A DNA stretch of 36,994 bases from an uncultured Acetobacteraceae bacterium (GTDB taxonomy: Bacteria; Pseudomonadota; Alphaproteobacteria; Acetobacterales; Acetobacteraceae). Shown here one piece after another: positions 7,300 through 15,224 of this stretch. Position 1 is the first letter of the stretch. Each line of letters opens with the position of its first letter. The notes beneath the pieces were generated by a model that was not told where the DNA came from, ran no database searches, and saw only the letters and a list, made by a program, of their open reading frames with translations. The stretch spans positions 1-36,994 of the forward strand of contig CALFNB010000498.1 in the NCBI GenBank assembly GCA_937902425.1, written 5' to 3'. The translations under genes and the position numbers were made by a program.

Positions 7300-7815
7300 A
7301 TGAGTCACAGTCACGATCACGCGCATGAGCACTCGCATGAGGGGCCTCCGGCGCCAGGCACGGTCGACTGGCGGTTGAACGGGGTCCAGGTGATCAAGGG
7401 CGATCAACTGGATACCAACACGGCGCAGACACCCGGGATGAACCGCGCCGCCGCGATCAACAAGGCACGGGTCGGTGCGCAAAAGATCTGGGCTGGCACG
7501 GTGAACATTCACGCCAATGCCAAGACCGGCGCGCATCATCACGGCGCGCTGGAAAGCGTGATCTACGTCGTGCGCGGCAAGGCGCGGATGCGCTGGGGTG
7601 AGAAGCTGGAGTTCGTCGCCGAGGCCGAGGCCGGCGACTTCATCTTCGTCCCGCCTTATGTCCCGCATCAGGAAATCAACGCCAGCACCGATGAAACTCT
7701 GGAGTGCGTGCTGGTACGCAGTGACAACGAAGCCGTGGTGGTGAACCTCGACATCGAGGCGGTGGAGAAGCCTGAGGCGGTGTTCTGGGTCGATCCGATC
7801 CACAAGCATCCGTGA
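7300..7815 (+). CDS. Cupin-domain protein with His-rich N-terminus
   Basis: This 171-residue protein has a single cupin barrel around residues 60-150. Motif 1 is GAHHHGALESVIYVVRGKARMRWGE, with two metal-ligand histidines and a glutamate. Motif 2 is GDFIFVPPYVPHQEIN, providing the third His. The N-terminus, MSHSHDHAHEHSHEG, is strikingly His-rich and could bind or store metal (Ni, Zn, Fe); the role is inference. The ATG at 7300 is chosen over the ORF-track start at 7207 because the His tail begins right there and GCGGAG precedes it. The reaction is not predictable. It diverges from the Nudix gene over a 190-bp gap. Confidence 0.75.
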   Translation: MSHSHDHAHEHSHEGPPAPGTVDWRLNGVQVIKGDQLDTNTAQTPGMNRAAAINKARVGAQKIWAGTVNIHANAKTGAHHHGALESVIYVVRGKARMRWGEKLEFVAEAEAGDFIFVPPYVPHQEINASTDETLECVLVRSDNEAVVVNLDIEAVEKPEAVFWVDPIHKHP

Positions 7816-7833
7816 CCGCTCAAGGGGCGCGGA

Positions 7834-9630
7834 TTACCGTTCGAGCTCAAGAAAAATCGGCGTGACGGGGTCGATTGTCACGGCCAGCCGCTCCCGCCGG
7901 CCGTAATCGTGGTGCGCGGCGAGGTCGCGCGCGTGCCAGAAGTGCAATTCGACCGTGACGGTTTCCGGCGTACCTCCGGGCGCGCGGCGCTGCAATGCCA
8001 GCAATCGATGTCCACGCGATCGGAACAGATAGCTCTCGACATCGTTGTTCGGCGCCTCGACGCGGAAAACCGGCGCGAGGGTCAGGGCCCTCGGTAAATC
8101 TCCTGGCGAAACGATCGTGGCCGGAATGTTCGGCGCGGCCCGCCGTCGTCCATGCTCATCGAATACTCCGGGCGGCGTGTCGGCGATCACGATGCCTCCT
8201 TTGGCGCGGAAGCTGGCGATCGCGTGGGCCTCCTGGTCCGCCAAGGCGATGCTGTGCGGCAAAATCAGCGCGGCTTCTTGTGGCGGACCGTGCGCCAGTT
8301 GGTCATCGGTGATGAACCGGGGATGCAGTCCCATCCGCGCGAGTGTGTCGGCATATCCGCGCAGTGACACGCGCCAGGCATTGTCCTGGAGTTCGATCTC
8401 GGCCGAGCGGTGCATCCAGGCGTCACCATCGTGGCGATGATCGAGGATCCAGTTCACCCGAAAACTCGCCGGAGAATAAAGGATCGCCACCGAATCATGG
8501 ATCGGTTCCGCATCGATCAGGCGCTGGCCGATCTCGCCGCGCAACGCCGCGAATATCGGGGCATAGGCCGCCGCGCGCGGCCCAGGAGAGGCATCCGGAC
8601 GAACGATGGTGTTGTCCTCGTCCCACAGGATCACGCCGCGCGCGCCACGCAGCACACTGCGCCAGATGCCGTGCAGACTGGCGCTGTCCGCGCCGAAGCT
8701 GGTGATCAGAGGAACGACGCGAGGATTGATCGAGCGGACGAGCGGTAAATTCTCATCACCGTCGTAAATCTCCATGACGTCGACGGCGTGCGCGAGCTTC
8801 GCATAGTCGTAGCCACCCCAGCCGGGGATCTGCACGCCCTCGATCGCGCTGAGCGCATGCGGATCGGCGCGGTGAACGGCGTCGGTGCCGAAGCGCAACG
8901 CATCGGCGAAGGAGCTGTCCATCCAGGCCTTGAAATCGTTCCATGGTGCGAAGTTGTCGCCGGTGCGCCGCATGGTTTCCCGTGTGGTTTCCGGCTGGAT
9001 CGAGTCCCACCCTGTGTACGCGGTGCCCCACTCGGCGTTCAGCGCGGCCAGTGAACCGTACTGTTTCCGCAACCATGCCCGGAACCCGGCGACCGAGGGC
9101 GGCGACAGATCGAAATCCCAGTAAGCCGACAGATCCGCGACCCCGGTTTCGTCGCCAAGCGAGTAATACAGCGGACCGGAGGATTTTTGTCGCAGAACCG
9201 TTTTGGTCAACCGGTCGCCAATGCGCTCTCGCCAGGTTTGATCCAGCAGTGATGGCTCGCGGTACAGCGCCGTGTCATCGCCTGGATTGGCTTTGTACCG
9301 TTCCTGGGCTGCGAGAAAACGCCAGTTCACCGGCTCTCCGGGCGTGTAGCGATGATAGGATGCATAGAAATCGGTGGCGATGTTTTCGATGTACCACCGC
9401 AGACCGGCCTGGCGCGGTGCGGCGGTCTGCTGGTCCAATGGCGTCCCGGTGCCGTCCCGGTCGGCGATGACGGTGACCGCGGTGACCCCAAGCTGGCGTA
9501 ACGTTTGCAACCGCGGCGCGTCTCGCGCCTGCCACTCGATGATCTGGAATGAATCCCATGACGCACAGGCGGGGGATGTCATCAGCAACATCATTACGAT
9601 AACGGAATTACATCGTGTCATTCCATTCAA
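7834..9630 (-). CDS. Exported GH42-like glycoside hydrolase
   Basis: The 598-residue product has a putative signal peptide (hydrophobic IVMMLLM core ending near ACAS). It is followed by a TIM-barrel-like region with YYSLGDETGVADLSAYWDF. Then comes FRAWLRKQYGSLAALNAEWGTAY, a segment typical of GH42 beta-galactosidases, and later RGARGVILWDEDNT. The E in GDETG is a plausible acid/base, but catalytic residues are not certain. A trimerisation-like domain (about residues 370-520) and a C-terminal beta domain follow. The start ATG overlaps the folC stop (ATGA), so it is probably translated with folC, an odd pairing. An alternative in-frame ATG lies at 9621. Confidence 0.65.
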   Translation of the reverse strand: MNGMTRCNSVIVMMLLMTSPACASWDSFQIIEWQARDAPRLQTLRQLGVTAVTVIADRDGTGTPLDQQTAAPRQAGLRWYIENIATDFYASYHRYTPGEPVNWRFLAAQERYKANPGDDTALYREPSLLDQTWRERIGDRLTKTVLRQKSSGPLYYSLGDETGVADLSAYWDFDLSPPSVAGFRAWLRKQYGSLAALNAEWGTAYTGWDSIQPETTRETMRRTGDNFAPWNDFKAWMDSSFADALRFGTDAVHRADPHALSAIEGVQIPGWGGYDYAKLAHAVDVMEIYDGDENLPLVRSINPRVVPLITSFGADSASLHGIWRSVLRGARGVILWDEDNTIVRPDASPGPRAAAYAPIFAALRGEIGQRLIDAEPIHDSVAILYSPASFRVNWILDHRHDGDAWMHRSAEIELQDNAWRVSLRGYADTLARMGLHPRFITDDQLAHGPPQEAALILPHSIALADQEAHAIASFRAKGGIVIADTPPGVFDEHGRRRAAPNIPATIVSPGDLPRALTLAPVFRVEAPNNDVESYLFRSRGHRLLALQRRAPGGTPETVTVELHFWHARDLAAHHDYGRRERLAVTIDPVTPIFLELER

Positions 9631-10937
9631 CCGGCGAGGTCGTGCTTCAGCACCTCGCCGGCGAGATAGAGACTGCCGCAGATCAGCACCCGCGCGGGCC
9701 CATCGCCACGGGGGATGTCGCGTAGTGCGTCGCTGACGAGCGGGCCGGGCCGCGCGATGCCGCCGGAGGCCGCGACGATTGCCTCGATCGGCAGAGCGCT
9801 GTGCTGATCCGGCTCCGCGACAGCCCAGAGCGAGGTGGCCAGAGGGATCATGGGCCGCAGAAACTCCGCGGTATCTTTGGCCTGCTTCATGCCGACGACA
9901 AGATGGATCGGACGGTCGCGCCAGGACGCCAGATGCACCGCGAGGGCCTCGCCGGCGCCGGGATTATGGCCACCGTCCAGCCAAAGTTCCCAGTCCGCCG
10001 GAAGCAGCGATGCAAGCTGCCCGGTCAGGCGTTGCAGCCGCGCGGGCCACTCGGTGGAGGCGATGCCGCGCGCGATCGCCTCGTTTGACACATTAAGGCC
10101 GCTGGCACGCAGGGCCGCGATCGCGATGCCGGCATTGTCGAACTGATGCTGGCCGGGAAGTGACGGACGAGGCAGATCGATCGCACCCGCCTTGTCGGCG
10201 AAGCGAAGTCCGTTCGGGGTTTCAACGATCGACCAGTCGCGCCCGCGTCGCAACAGGGGCGTGCCGATCCGTGTCGCTTCCGCCGCCAGCACCGTCATCA
10301 CCTCATCCGGCTGCGCACCGGTCGCGAGCGGCACGCCCGGCTTCATGATCCCGGCCTTTTCCCGCGCGATCACGTCCAACGTCGGGCCGAGCAACTCGCG
10401 ATGGTCGAGCGAAATCGAGGCGATCGCGCATGCGGCCGGGGGCGGAATGACATTGGTGGCGTCGCCGCGGCCGCCCAGTCCGACCTCGAGGACGCAGAGG
10501 TCGGCGGGTGAGGCGGCGAACAGATGGAACGCGACGGCGGTGATGACTTCAAATACCGTGATGGGTGCGTGGTCGTTCAGCCGCTCGATCTCCGCCATCG
10601 CGGTGGTCAGGTCGGCATCGGAAACCACCGCGCCGGCGACCCGGATGCGTTCATTGAAACGAACCAGATGCGGGGAGGTGTAGACGTGCACCCGCAGCCC
10701 CGCCGCCTCACCCATCGCGCGCAGAAAAGCGCAGGTGCTGCCTTTGCCGTTGGTGCCGCCGACGTGAATGACGGGCGGCAGATGCCGTTCCGGATCGCCA
10801 AGTTTCGCCAGCAGCGCGAGCAGCCGGTCCAGACTGAGATCGATCAGCCTGGGGTGCAGCCCGTGCAGCCGCGCGACAATGCCGTCGATACGTCCCGCGA
10901 CGCTTCCGTCGGCCCGTCCCGACATTCGGCCGCTCAC
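9627..10937 (-). CDS. folC: Bifunctional folylpolyglutamate / dihydrofolate synthase
   Basis: FolC adds glutamate to dihydropteroate and to tetrahydrofolate using ATP in the cytoplasm. The 436-residue protein shows VIHVGGTNGKGST, the ATP-binding P-loop of the Mur ligase-like family. It is followed by YTSPHLVRFNERI and the VFEVITAVAF and EVGLGGRGDATN segments. A C-terminal domain carries LDGGHNPGAGEAL, typical of FolC. The GTG at 10937 overlaps the accD stop as GTGA. ATG at 10925 is a weaker alternative. accD-folC order is the usual alphaproteobacterial arrangement. Confidence 0.92.
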   Translation of the reverse strand: MSGRMSGRADGSVAGRIDGIVARLHGLHPRLIDLSLDRLLALLAKLGDPERHLPPVIHVGGTNGKGSTCAFLRAMGEAAGLRVHVYTSPHLVRFNERIRVAGAVVSDADLTTAMAEIERLNDHAPITVFEVITAVAFHLFAASPADLCVLEVGLGGRGDATNVIPPPAACAIASISLDHRELLGPTLDVIAREKAGIMKPGVPLATGAQPDEVMTVLAAEATRIGTPLLRRGRDWSIVETPNGLRFADKAGAIDLPRPSLPGQHQFDNAGIAIAALRASGLNVSNEAIARGIASTEWPARLQRLTGQLASLLPADWELWLDGGHNPGAGEALAVHLASWRDRPIHLVVGMKQAKDTAEFLRPMIPLATSLWAVAEPDQHSALPIEAIVAASGGIARPGPLVSDALRDIPRGDGPARVLICGSLYLAGEVLKHDLAG

Positions 10938-11800
10938 GCCGCCGCCGGGAGTTCCTTGACGCGCAGCAGGGAAATGATGCGCGCCAGGGTTTCCTTCATC
11001 TTGGCCCGTTTCACGACCATATCGATGATGCCGTGCTGCAACAAATATTCGGCGCGCTGAAATCCCTCGGGCAGAATTTCCCGCACGGTTTGTTCGATGA
11101 CCCGCGCGCCGGCGAACCCGATCAGCGCGCCGGGCTCGGCGATCTGGATGTCGCCCAACATGGCGAACGACGCGGAGACGCCGCCGGTGGTGGGATCGGT
11201 GAGGACAACGATGAAGGGCAGGCCAGCGTCTTTGACCAGCCTTGTGGCGATGACGGTGCGCGGCATTTGCATCAGGCTGATCGCACCCTCCTGCATCCTC
11301 GCGCCACCTGATGCGGTGAACACGATCAGCGGCGCCTGTTGCAGCACCGCGAGCCGTGCCGCCGCGACGATCGCCTCGCCCAGACCGGCGCCCATCGAGC
11401 CGCCGATAAAGGCGAACTCCATGGCGGCGACGACGGCGGGCTGGCCGCCGATGGTGCCGTGACCGACGACCACGGCGTCATCGAGATGGGTCGCGTCGCG
11501 GGCTTCCTTCAGGCGGTCGACGTAGCGTTTGGTGTCGCGGAATTTCAACGGATCGGCGACCGCTTTTGGCAGTTCGATACGGGTGAACGAGTCTTTGTCG
11601 AAGGTCCATTCCAGGCGTTCGATCGCCGTGCCGCGCATGTGATGGCCGCAATCGCCGCATACGCGCATGCTGGCGATGAAGTCTTTGGTGAAGATCATGC
11701 GCTGGCAGCCGGTACACTGGCTCCAGAGATTTTCCGGCACATCACGCCGCGCGAACAAGTTGCGAATTTTCGGGCGGATGACTTCGGTCAGCCAACTCAT
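10934..11800 (-). CDS. accD: Acetyl-CoA carboxylase carboxyltransferase, beta subunit
   Basis: This is the beta half of the carboxyltransferase of acetyl-CoA carboxylase, which makes malonyl-CoA for fatty acid synthesis. The 288-residue product starts MSWLTEVIRPKIRN, as is common in alphaproteobacteria. It carries a four-cysteine zinc ribbon (CTGCQ ... CGDCGHH), and the crotonase-like core includes FTASGGARMQEG. The subunit partner AccA is not in this window. folC overlaps its 3' end by four bases. Confidence 0.93.
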   Translation of the reverse strand: MSWLTEVIRPKIRNLFARRDVPENLWSQCTGCQRMIFTKDFIASMRVCGDCGHHMRGTAIERLEWTFDKDSFTRIELPKAVADPLKFRDTKRYVDRLKEARDATHLDDAVVVGHGTIGGQPAVVAAMEFAFIGGSMGAGLGEAIVAAARLAVLQQAPLIVFTASGGARMQEGAISLMQMPRTVIATRLVKDAGLPFIVVLTDPTTGGVSASFAMLGDIQIAEPGALIGFAGARVIEQTVREILPEGFQRAEYLLQHGIIDMVVKRAKMKETLARIISLLRVKELPAAA

Positions 11801-11920
11801 GCGATGGACCTCGTTGCGTTCGGTTCGCGCCGGATTGTTACCGTCATGGCCGGGGCCAACAGGTGCGGCGACGGTGGCGGGACGATGCTTCCTCTCCCCG
11901 TCATTTGCTGTCGCGGCACC

Positions 11921-12001
11921 GTGCTGGAACTACCGGGAAAGGCCGAGAGTAACGGGGCAGCCAGGCCACCGCGACGCGCCTCACCCCGGCAGTTCCAGCA
12001 C
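11921..12001. repeat. Inverted repeat at the 3' end of the acyl-CoA dehydrogenase gene
   Basis: GTGCTGGAACTACCGGG (11921-11937) is the near-perfect inverse complement of CCCGGCAGTTCCAGCAC (11985-12001), matching 16 of 17 with a 47-bp spacer. The right arm contains the last codons of the dehydrogenase gene (encoding VLELP). On the mRNA it would form a stem-loop after the stop codon, but no U-run follows, so it is not a simple Rho-independent terminator. Confidence 0.5.
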
Positions 12002-13141
12002 ATTCCTGGCCAGGATATTGCGTTGAATTTCGTTCGACCCGGCGTAGATCGACGCCGGTCGCGACTGCAGGAACAACCCGGTCGGATTGAGTTCCTGATT
12101 GCCCTCCAACGGACCCATGCCAGCACCATACTCGCCCGCGATGTCGAGCATCGTTTCGGTGATGCGCTGGAACAACTCGGTCTGATGCACTTTCAGCATC
12201 GAAACGTCCGGGCCCAGAGGCTCCCGCCGCCGCACTTTCTCGACGAACGTCTCATACAGGTCCTTGTGATCTTCGAGATCGAGCCGCAGTCGCGTGAAGC
12301 GTTGCCGGAAGTCGTCGTCCTCCCACACGCCCATCCGTTCGGCCAGCAGCTTCAACCGTTTCAGCGCATATGCCGCTTGCCGCGGCGAACCGGAGCCGAT
12401 CCGCTCGAAGCTCAACAGAGCCTTGGCCATCGTCCAGCCTTTATTGATGTCGCCGACGATGTTTTGTTTCGGCACGCGCACGTTGTCGAAGAAGGTCTCA
12501 CAGAACTCGTCCGCCATATCGATGTTGGTGATCGGACGGACGGTGATGCCGGGCGTATCCATCGGCACCAGCAGGAAGCTGATGCCCTCCTGCTTCTTGG
12601 CCTGCTTGTCGGTGCGGACGAGGAGAAAAATCCAGTTGGCGTCCATCGCCAGCGAGGTCCAGATCTTCTGCCCGTTCACCACCCAGTGATCGCCCTCCGG
12701 CACCGCCTCGGTGCGCAGCGAGGCGAGATCGGAACCCGCGTTCGGCTCGCTGTAGCCCTGGCACCAGATGTGCTCGCCGGAGCGGATCTTCGGCAGGAAA
12801 TACTCCTGCTGGTCCGGCCGGCCGAAGCGGATCAGCAGCGGGCCGATCATGGTCATGCCCATGTCGTTCAACCGCGTGCAGCCGTGGCGTTCTTTCTCCT
12901 CCAGGAAGATCAACTGCTTGCTGGCGGAGATGCCCATGCCGCCAAACTCTTTCGGCCAGTTCGGGCAGAGCCAGCCTTGATCGGCCAGCTTCATGTACCA
13001 GGGCTTGTTCTCGTTGAAATGCAGCCGCTGTGGCGGGTTACGCAACTCGGGCGGATAACTCGCTTCGATCCAGGCGCGGACATGGGCGCGGAACGCGTCG
13101 TCCGAGAGTTGGTCGAGATCGTCAACGGTGACAGCGGTCAT
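11981..13141 (-). CDS. Acyl-CoA dehydrogenase
   Basis: This FAD enzyme alpha,beta-desaturates an acyl-CoA thioester. The 386-residue product has the three-domain acyl-CoA dehydrogenase layout. WCQGYSEPNAGSDLASLRT is the FAD/substrate motif near residue 130. The C-terminal segment SIYAGSNEIQRNILARNVLELPG is also typical. The ATG at 13141 is chosen over the ORF-track start at 13561, because GGGAGAG lies just upstream and the extension overlaps the PAS gene in another frame. The substrate chain cannot be inferred. It is followed by a 17-bp inverted repeat and, 180 bp on, by accD. Confidence 0.88.
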   Translation of the reverse strand: MTAVTVDDLDQLSDDAFRAHVRAWIEASYPPELRNPPQRLHFNENKPWYMKLADQGWLCPNWPKEFGGMGISASKQLIFLEEKERHGCTRLNDMGMTMIGPLLIRFGRPDQQEYFLPKIRSGEHIWCQGYSEPNAGSDLASLRTEAVPEGDHWVVNGQKIWTSLAMDANWIFLLVRTDKQAKKQEGISFLLVPMDTPGITVRPITNIDMADEFCETFFDNVRVPKQNIVGDINKGWTMAKALLSFERIGSGSPRQAAYALKRLKLLAERMGVWEDDDFRQRFTRLRLDLEDHKDLYETFVEKVRRREPLGPDVSMLKVHQTELFQRITETMLDIAGEYGAGMGPLEGNQELNPTGLFLQSRPASIYAGSNEIQRNILARNVLELPG

Positions 13142-13188
13142 GGCACTCTCCCTCGCGCCGAGATCGTAGCCGTTTCGGCGGCGTTCGG

Positions 13189-13653
13189 CTACAGGACGGC
13201 CCCCAGGACGTCTCCCCGGGGCGATATCGGCTGGCTCGCGGCGAGTTGCTTGCGCAATGCCCGCAACTCTTCGAACCGCGCGGTGGCATCGCGCATGATC
13301 GCGGCGATACCGGTCATCCGCCCATCGTCGCCGGTGAACGGCACGATGGTGAATTCCACCGAGATGCGCGTGCCATCCTTGCGCGCCGCCGGCACCGCCA
13401 GGATCTGGCCGTCGCCATATCGGGTCAGCCCAGTACGCATGGTCTCGCGAAAGCCCTGCCAATGACGGTCGCGCAGGCTTGCCGGAATGATGATGTCCAA
13501 TGGCTGGCCCAACGCCTCCGCCGCGGTGAAGCCGAACATGCGCGCGGCGCCGGCATTCCATACGCGGATCAGCCCGGCTTCGTCGGCATGGACGATCGCG
13601 TCAGGCATGCCCTCGACCAGAGTGCGGGCAAAGTGGTCCGGATCAAACGTCAT
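13189..13653 (-). CDS. PAS-domain sensor-type protein, single domain
   Basis: The 154-residue product is essentially one PAS domain (about residues 10-130). It runs GMPDAIVHADEAGLIRVWNAGAARMFGFTAAEALGQPLDIIIP and then PAARKDGTRISVEFTIVPF, which is the PAS core. A short amphipathic tail follows. No output domain (kinase, GGDEF, HTH) is attached, so it may signal through a partner or bind a cofactor. The ATG at 13653 has a strong SD, CCAGGAGGAACC. It overlaps the 5-FCL 3' end by 11 bp and is the last gene of the globin-nsrR operon. Confidence 0.7.
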   Translation of the reverse strand: MTFDPDHFARTLVEGMPDAIVHADEAGLIRVWNAGAARMFGFTAAEALGQPLDIIIPASLRDRHWQGFRETMRTGLTRYGDGQILAVPAARKDGTRISVEFTIVPFTGDDGRMTGIAAIMRDATARFEELRALRKQLAASQPISPRGDVLGAVL

Positions 13654-14239
13654 GGTTCCTCCTGGCGGGCGGCAACGTGTCGCGCTGTTCCGTCACCACG
13701 GCATCCATCGGAATGTCGTGAGGTTGCGGGAAGATGGTCTCCTGGGCGCCGAAGTCATGGCCGATGCCGATGACCATCGGCCGCCGCGGCAGCGAGGCCA
13801 GAGTGCGGTCGAAATAGCCGCCGCCATAGCCGAGGCGGTAATTGGCTCGGTCGAAGCCCACCAGTGGCGCCAATATCAGGTCCGGGGTCACCACATCGCG
13901 GCTCGCGGGGATCGGGATGTCCCAGATGCCGCGGTCCAACGGTTCGCCTTGTCGCCAGCGCCAGTATTCGAGGGGTGCCTTGCGGGCAACGACGACGGGC
14001 AGGCAGAGGACAACGCCGCTCCGGCGGGCCAATGCCTCCGCCCATGGCAGCAGATTGATTTCGTGTTTGATCGGCCAGTAGAGGCCGATGGTCGAGTAGT
14101 GCCCGGTCCGGACGAATTCATCCAGCCTCGCCGCGACCGTTCGCGCCGCGCTCTGGCGTGCATCGGGCGGCATCGCCTGCCTCTGAGCCAGCAGGCCTGC
14201 GCGCGTTTCCCTTCGCCACGCTTTCACCGCTTCGTCCAT
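13643..14239 (-). CDS. 5-formyltetrahydrofolate cyclo-ligase
   Basis: The enzyme converts 5-formyl-THF to 5,10-methenyl-THF with ATP, restoring the folate pool. The 198-residue product is of typical family length. It carries the core motif FDRANYRLGYGGGYFDRTL, with Gly-rich phosphate binding, and an earlier LYWPIKHEINLLPWAEAL segment. It starts with ATG at 14239, sharing one base with the nsrR-like stop (TGATG). Its placement in a nitric-oxide-linked operon is unusual and noted under findings. Confidence 0.88.
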   Translation of the reverse strand: MDEAVKAWRRETRAGLLAQRQAMPPDARQSAARTVAARLDEFVRTGHYSTIGLYWPIKHEINLLPWAEALARRSGVVLCLPVVVARKAPLEYWRWRQGEPLDRGIWDIPIPASRDVVTPDLILAPLVGFDRANYRLGYGGGYFDRTLASLPRRPMVIGIGHDFGAQETIFPQPHDIPMDAVVTEQRDTLPPARRNHDV

Positions 14240-14694
14240 CAGCCCGCCATCCTGGGCTCTGCCGGCTGGATCCCCAGCAACGCGGCGAGCTTCGCGCGAG
14301 GCGCAACGAGATCGGCCAGGGTGTAGCGGTCGAGAACAGCCAGAAACGCCGTGAGCGCCTCATGCAGAACGGCTTGCAGCACGCAGTCCTCGCTGATGGC
14401 ACAGCTCGCGGCGTCGTCGAAGCAGGTGACCAGGTCCATATCCACCTCGGTTCGCCGGACCACCGTGCCGAGATTGATGCCGGCGGCGGGCTTGCGGAGA
14501 CGCAGGCCGCCGTTTCGGCCACGGATCGTTTCGATATCGCCGGCCACGCCCAACTGATGCACGATCTTCATCAGGTGAGTTTCGGAGATGCTCCACGTCC
14601 GGGCGATTTCCGCGATCGTCGCCTGACGATCGGCATTCACCGCCAGATACATCAGAGTTCGGAGCGTGTAGTCCGTATAGGTGGAAAGTCGCAT
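14239..14694 (-). CDS. nsrR: Rrf2-family transcriptional regulator, NsrR-like
   Basis: Rrf2 regulators carry an N-terminal winged helix and, in NsrR, a [4Fe-4S] or [2Fe-2S] cluster that senses nitric oxide. This 151-residue protein begins MRLSTYTDYTLRTLMYLA, typical of NsrR/IscR. It has an HTH with AEIARTWSISETHLMKIVHQLG. The cysteine motif CFDDAASCAISEDC (C-x6-C-x5-C) resembles the NsrR arrangement. It lies between the truncated haemoglobin and the folate cyclo-ligase and probably represses the operon through the site at 15138-15160. NsrR is preferred over IscR because of the neighbours. Confidence 0.82.
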   Translation of the reverse strand: MRLSTYTDYTLRTLMYLAVNADRQATIAEIARTWSISETHLMKIVHQLGVAGDIETIRGRNGGLRLRKPAAGINLGTVVRRTEVDMDLVTCFDDAASCAISEDCVLQAVLHEALTAFLAVLDRYTLADLVAPRAKLAALLGIQPAEPRMAG

Positions 14695-14698
14695 GCGG

Positions 14699-15118
14699 CT
14701 AACTCGCGCTCAGTTCGTCGGGCGGCATGCCCAGCCTGTGGAACAGCGCAAGCTGGAGGCTGGATGCGATTCGGCGCGCCTTGCTGGTGAACAGCGCGGC
14801 CTGCTCCGACGCGAACAATTCGGCCGCCGTCGCCTCGAACAGCGCCAGCCAGCGATCGAACATGGGCCGCTCCAGGCCGTGGACCGCGTGGTGCACGGCG
14901 ACGGGATTGCCCGAATAGCGGCCGGACGTGAGCATTACCGAGGACCAGAAGCGCCGCATCGTGGCGAGGTGCTCTGGCCATTCCTCCTCGGCGATCGTCC
15001 ATTCGAACGGCGGCGCCAGGATGGGGTCGCGCCGGACGGCGGTGTAAAACCGGTCGATCAGCAGCGCGATCGAGGCTTCGTCGATGATTCCGACGGGCGG
15101 TTCGGCGGTGCATTGCAT
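14699..15118 (-). CDS. Group III truncated haemoglobin
   Basis: This is a small haem protein likely involved in nitric-oxide detoxification or oxygen handling. The 139-residue product matches group III globins: LIDRFYTAVRRDPIL with the distal B10-type Tyr, ATMRRFWSSVMLTSGRYSG, then NPVAVHHAVHG carrying the proximal (F8) His, and RWLALFEATAAELF. Relative to the Campylobacter Ctb pattern the key His is conserved. The start ATG at 15118 lies about 20 bp from a candidate NsrR site. The stop is 4 bp before the regulator's start, so the pair is co-transcribed. Confidence 0.85.
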   Translation of the reverse strand: MQCTAEPPVGIIDEASIALLIDRFYTAVRRDPILAPPFEWTIAEEEWPEHLATMRRFWSSVMLTSGRYSGNPVAVHHAVHGLERPMFDRWLALFEATAAELFASEQAALFTSKARRIASSLQLALFHRLGMPPDELSAS

Positions 15119-15137
15119 GGTTGACCTTGGGGCATGG

Positions 15138-15160
15138 AAGGATGATCAGAAGTACATCTT
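15138..15160 (-). promoter_or_regulatory. Candidate NsrR-type operator overlapping the globin promoter
   Basis: Read on the minus strand the site is AAGATGTACTT-C-TGATCATCCTT. The left half matches the published NsrR half-site AAGATG-Y-A-TTT in 10 of 11 positions; the right half is weaker. It begins within TATAAG, a likely -10 box; ATTGCT sits 16 bp upstream as a weak -35. Binding here would block RNA polymerase. The dyad is imperfect, so this is moderate evidence. Confidence 0.5.
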
Positions 15161-15224
15161 ATACAACCGCACTCTGAAAAGCAATATCATTCATCCATCT
15201 TTGGGACGGACGTTTTCGGACCGT

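Noticed and set aside
11339-13465. Plus-strand ORF of 708 residues.
   Set aside because: It runs antisense to accD and the acyl-CoA dehydrogenase gene, both certain, and shows no domain.
14699-15118. Apparent loss of the proximal haem His in the truncated globin, since the RWLALF helix is preceded by PMF rather than an HF seen in many relatives.
   Set aside because: Aligning with the remembered Campylobacter Ctb pattern, the F8 His lies earlier, in the NPVAVH segment, and is present here. The Met is at a variable position.
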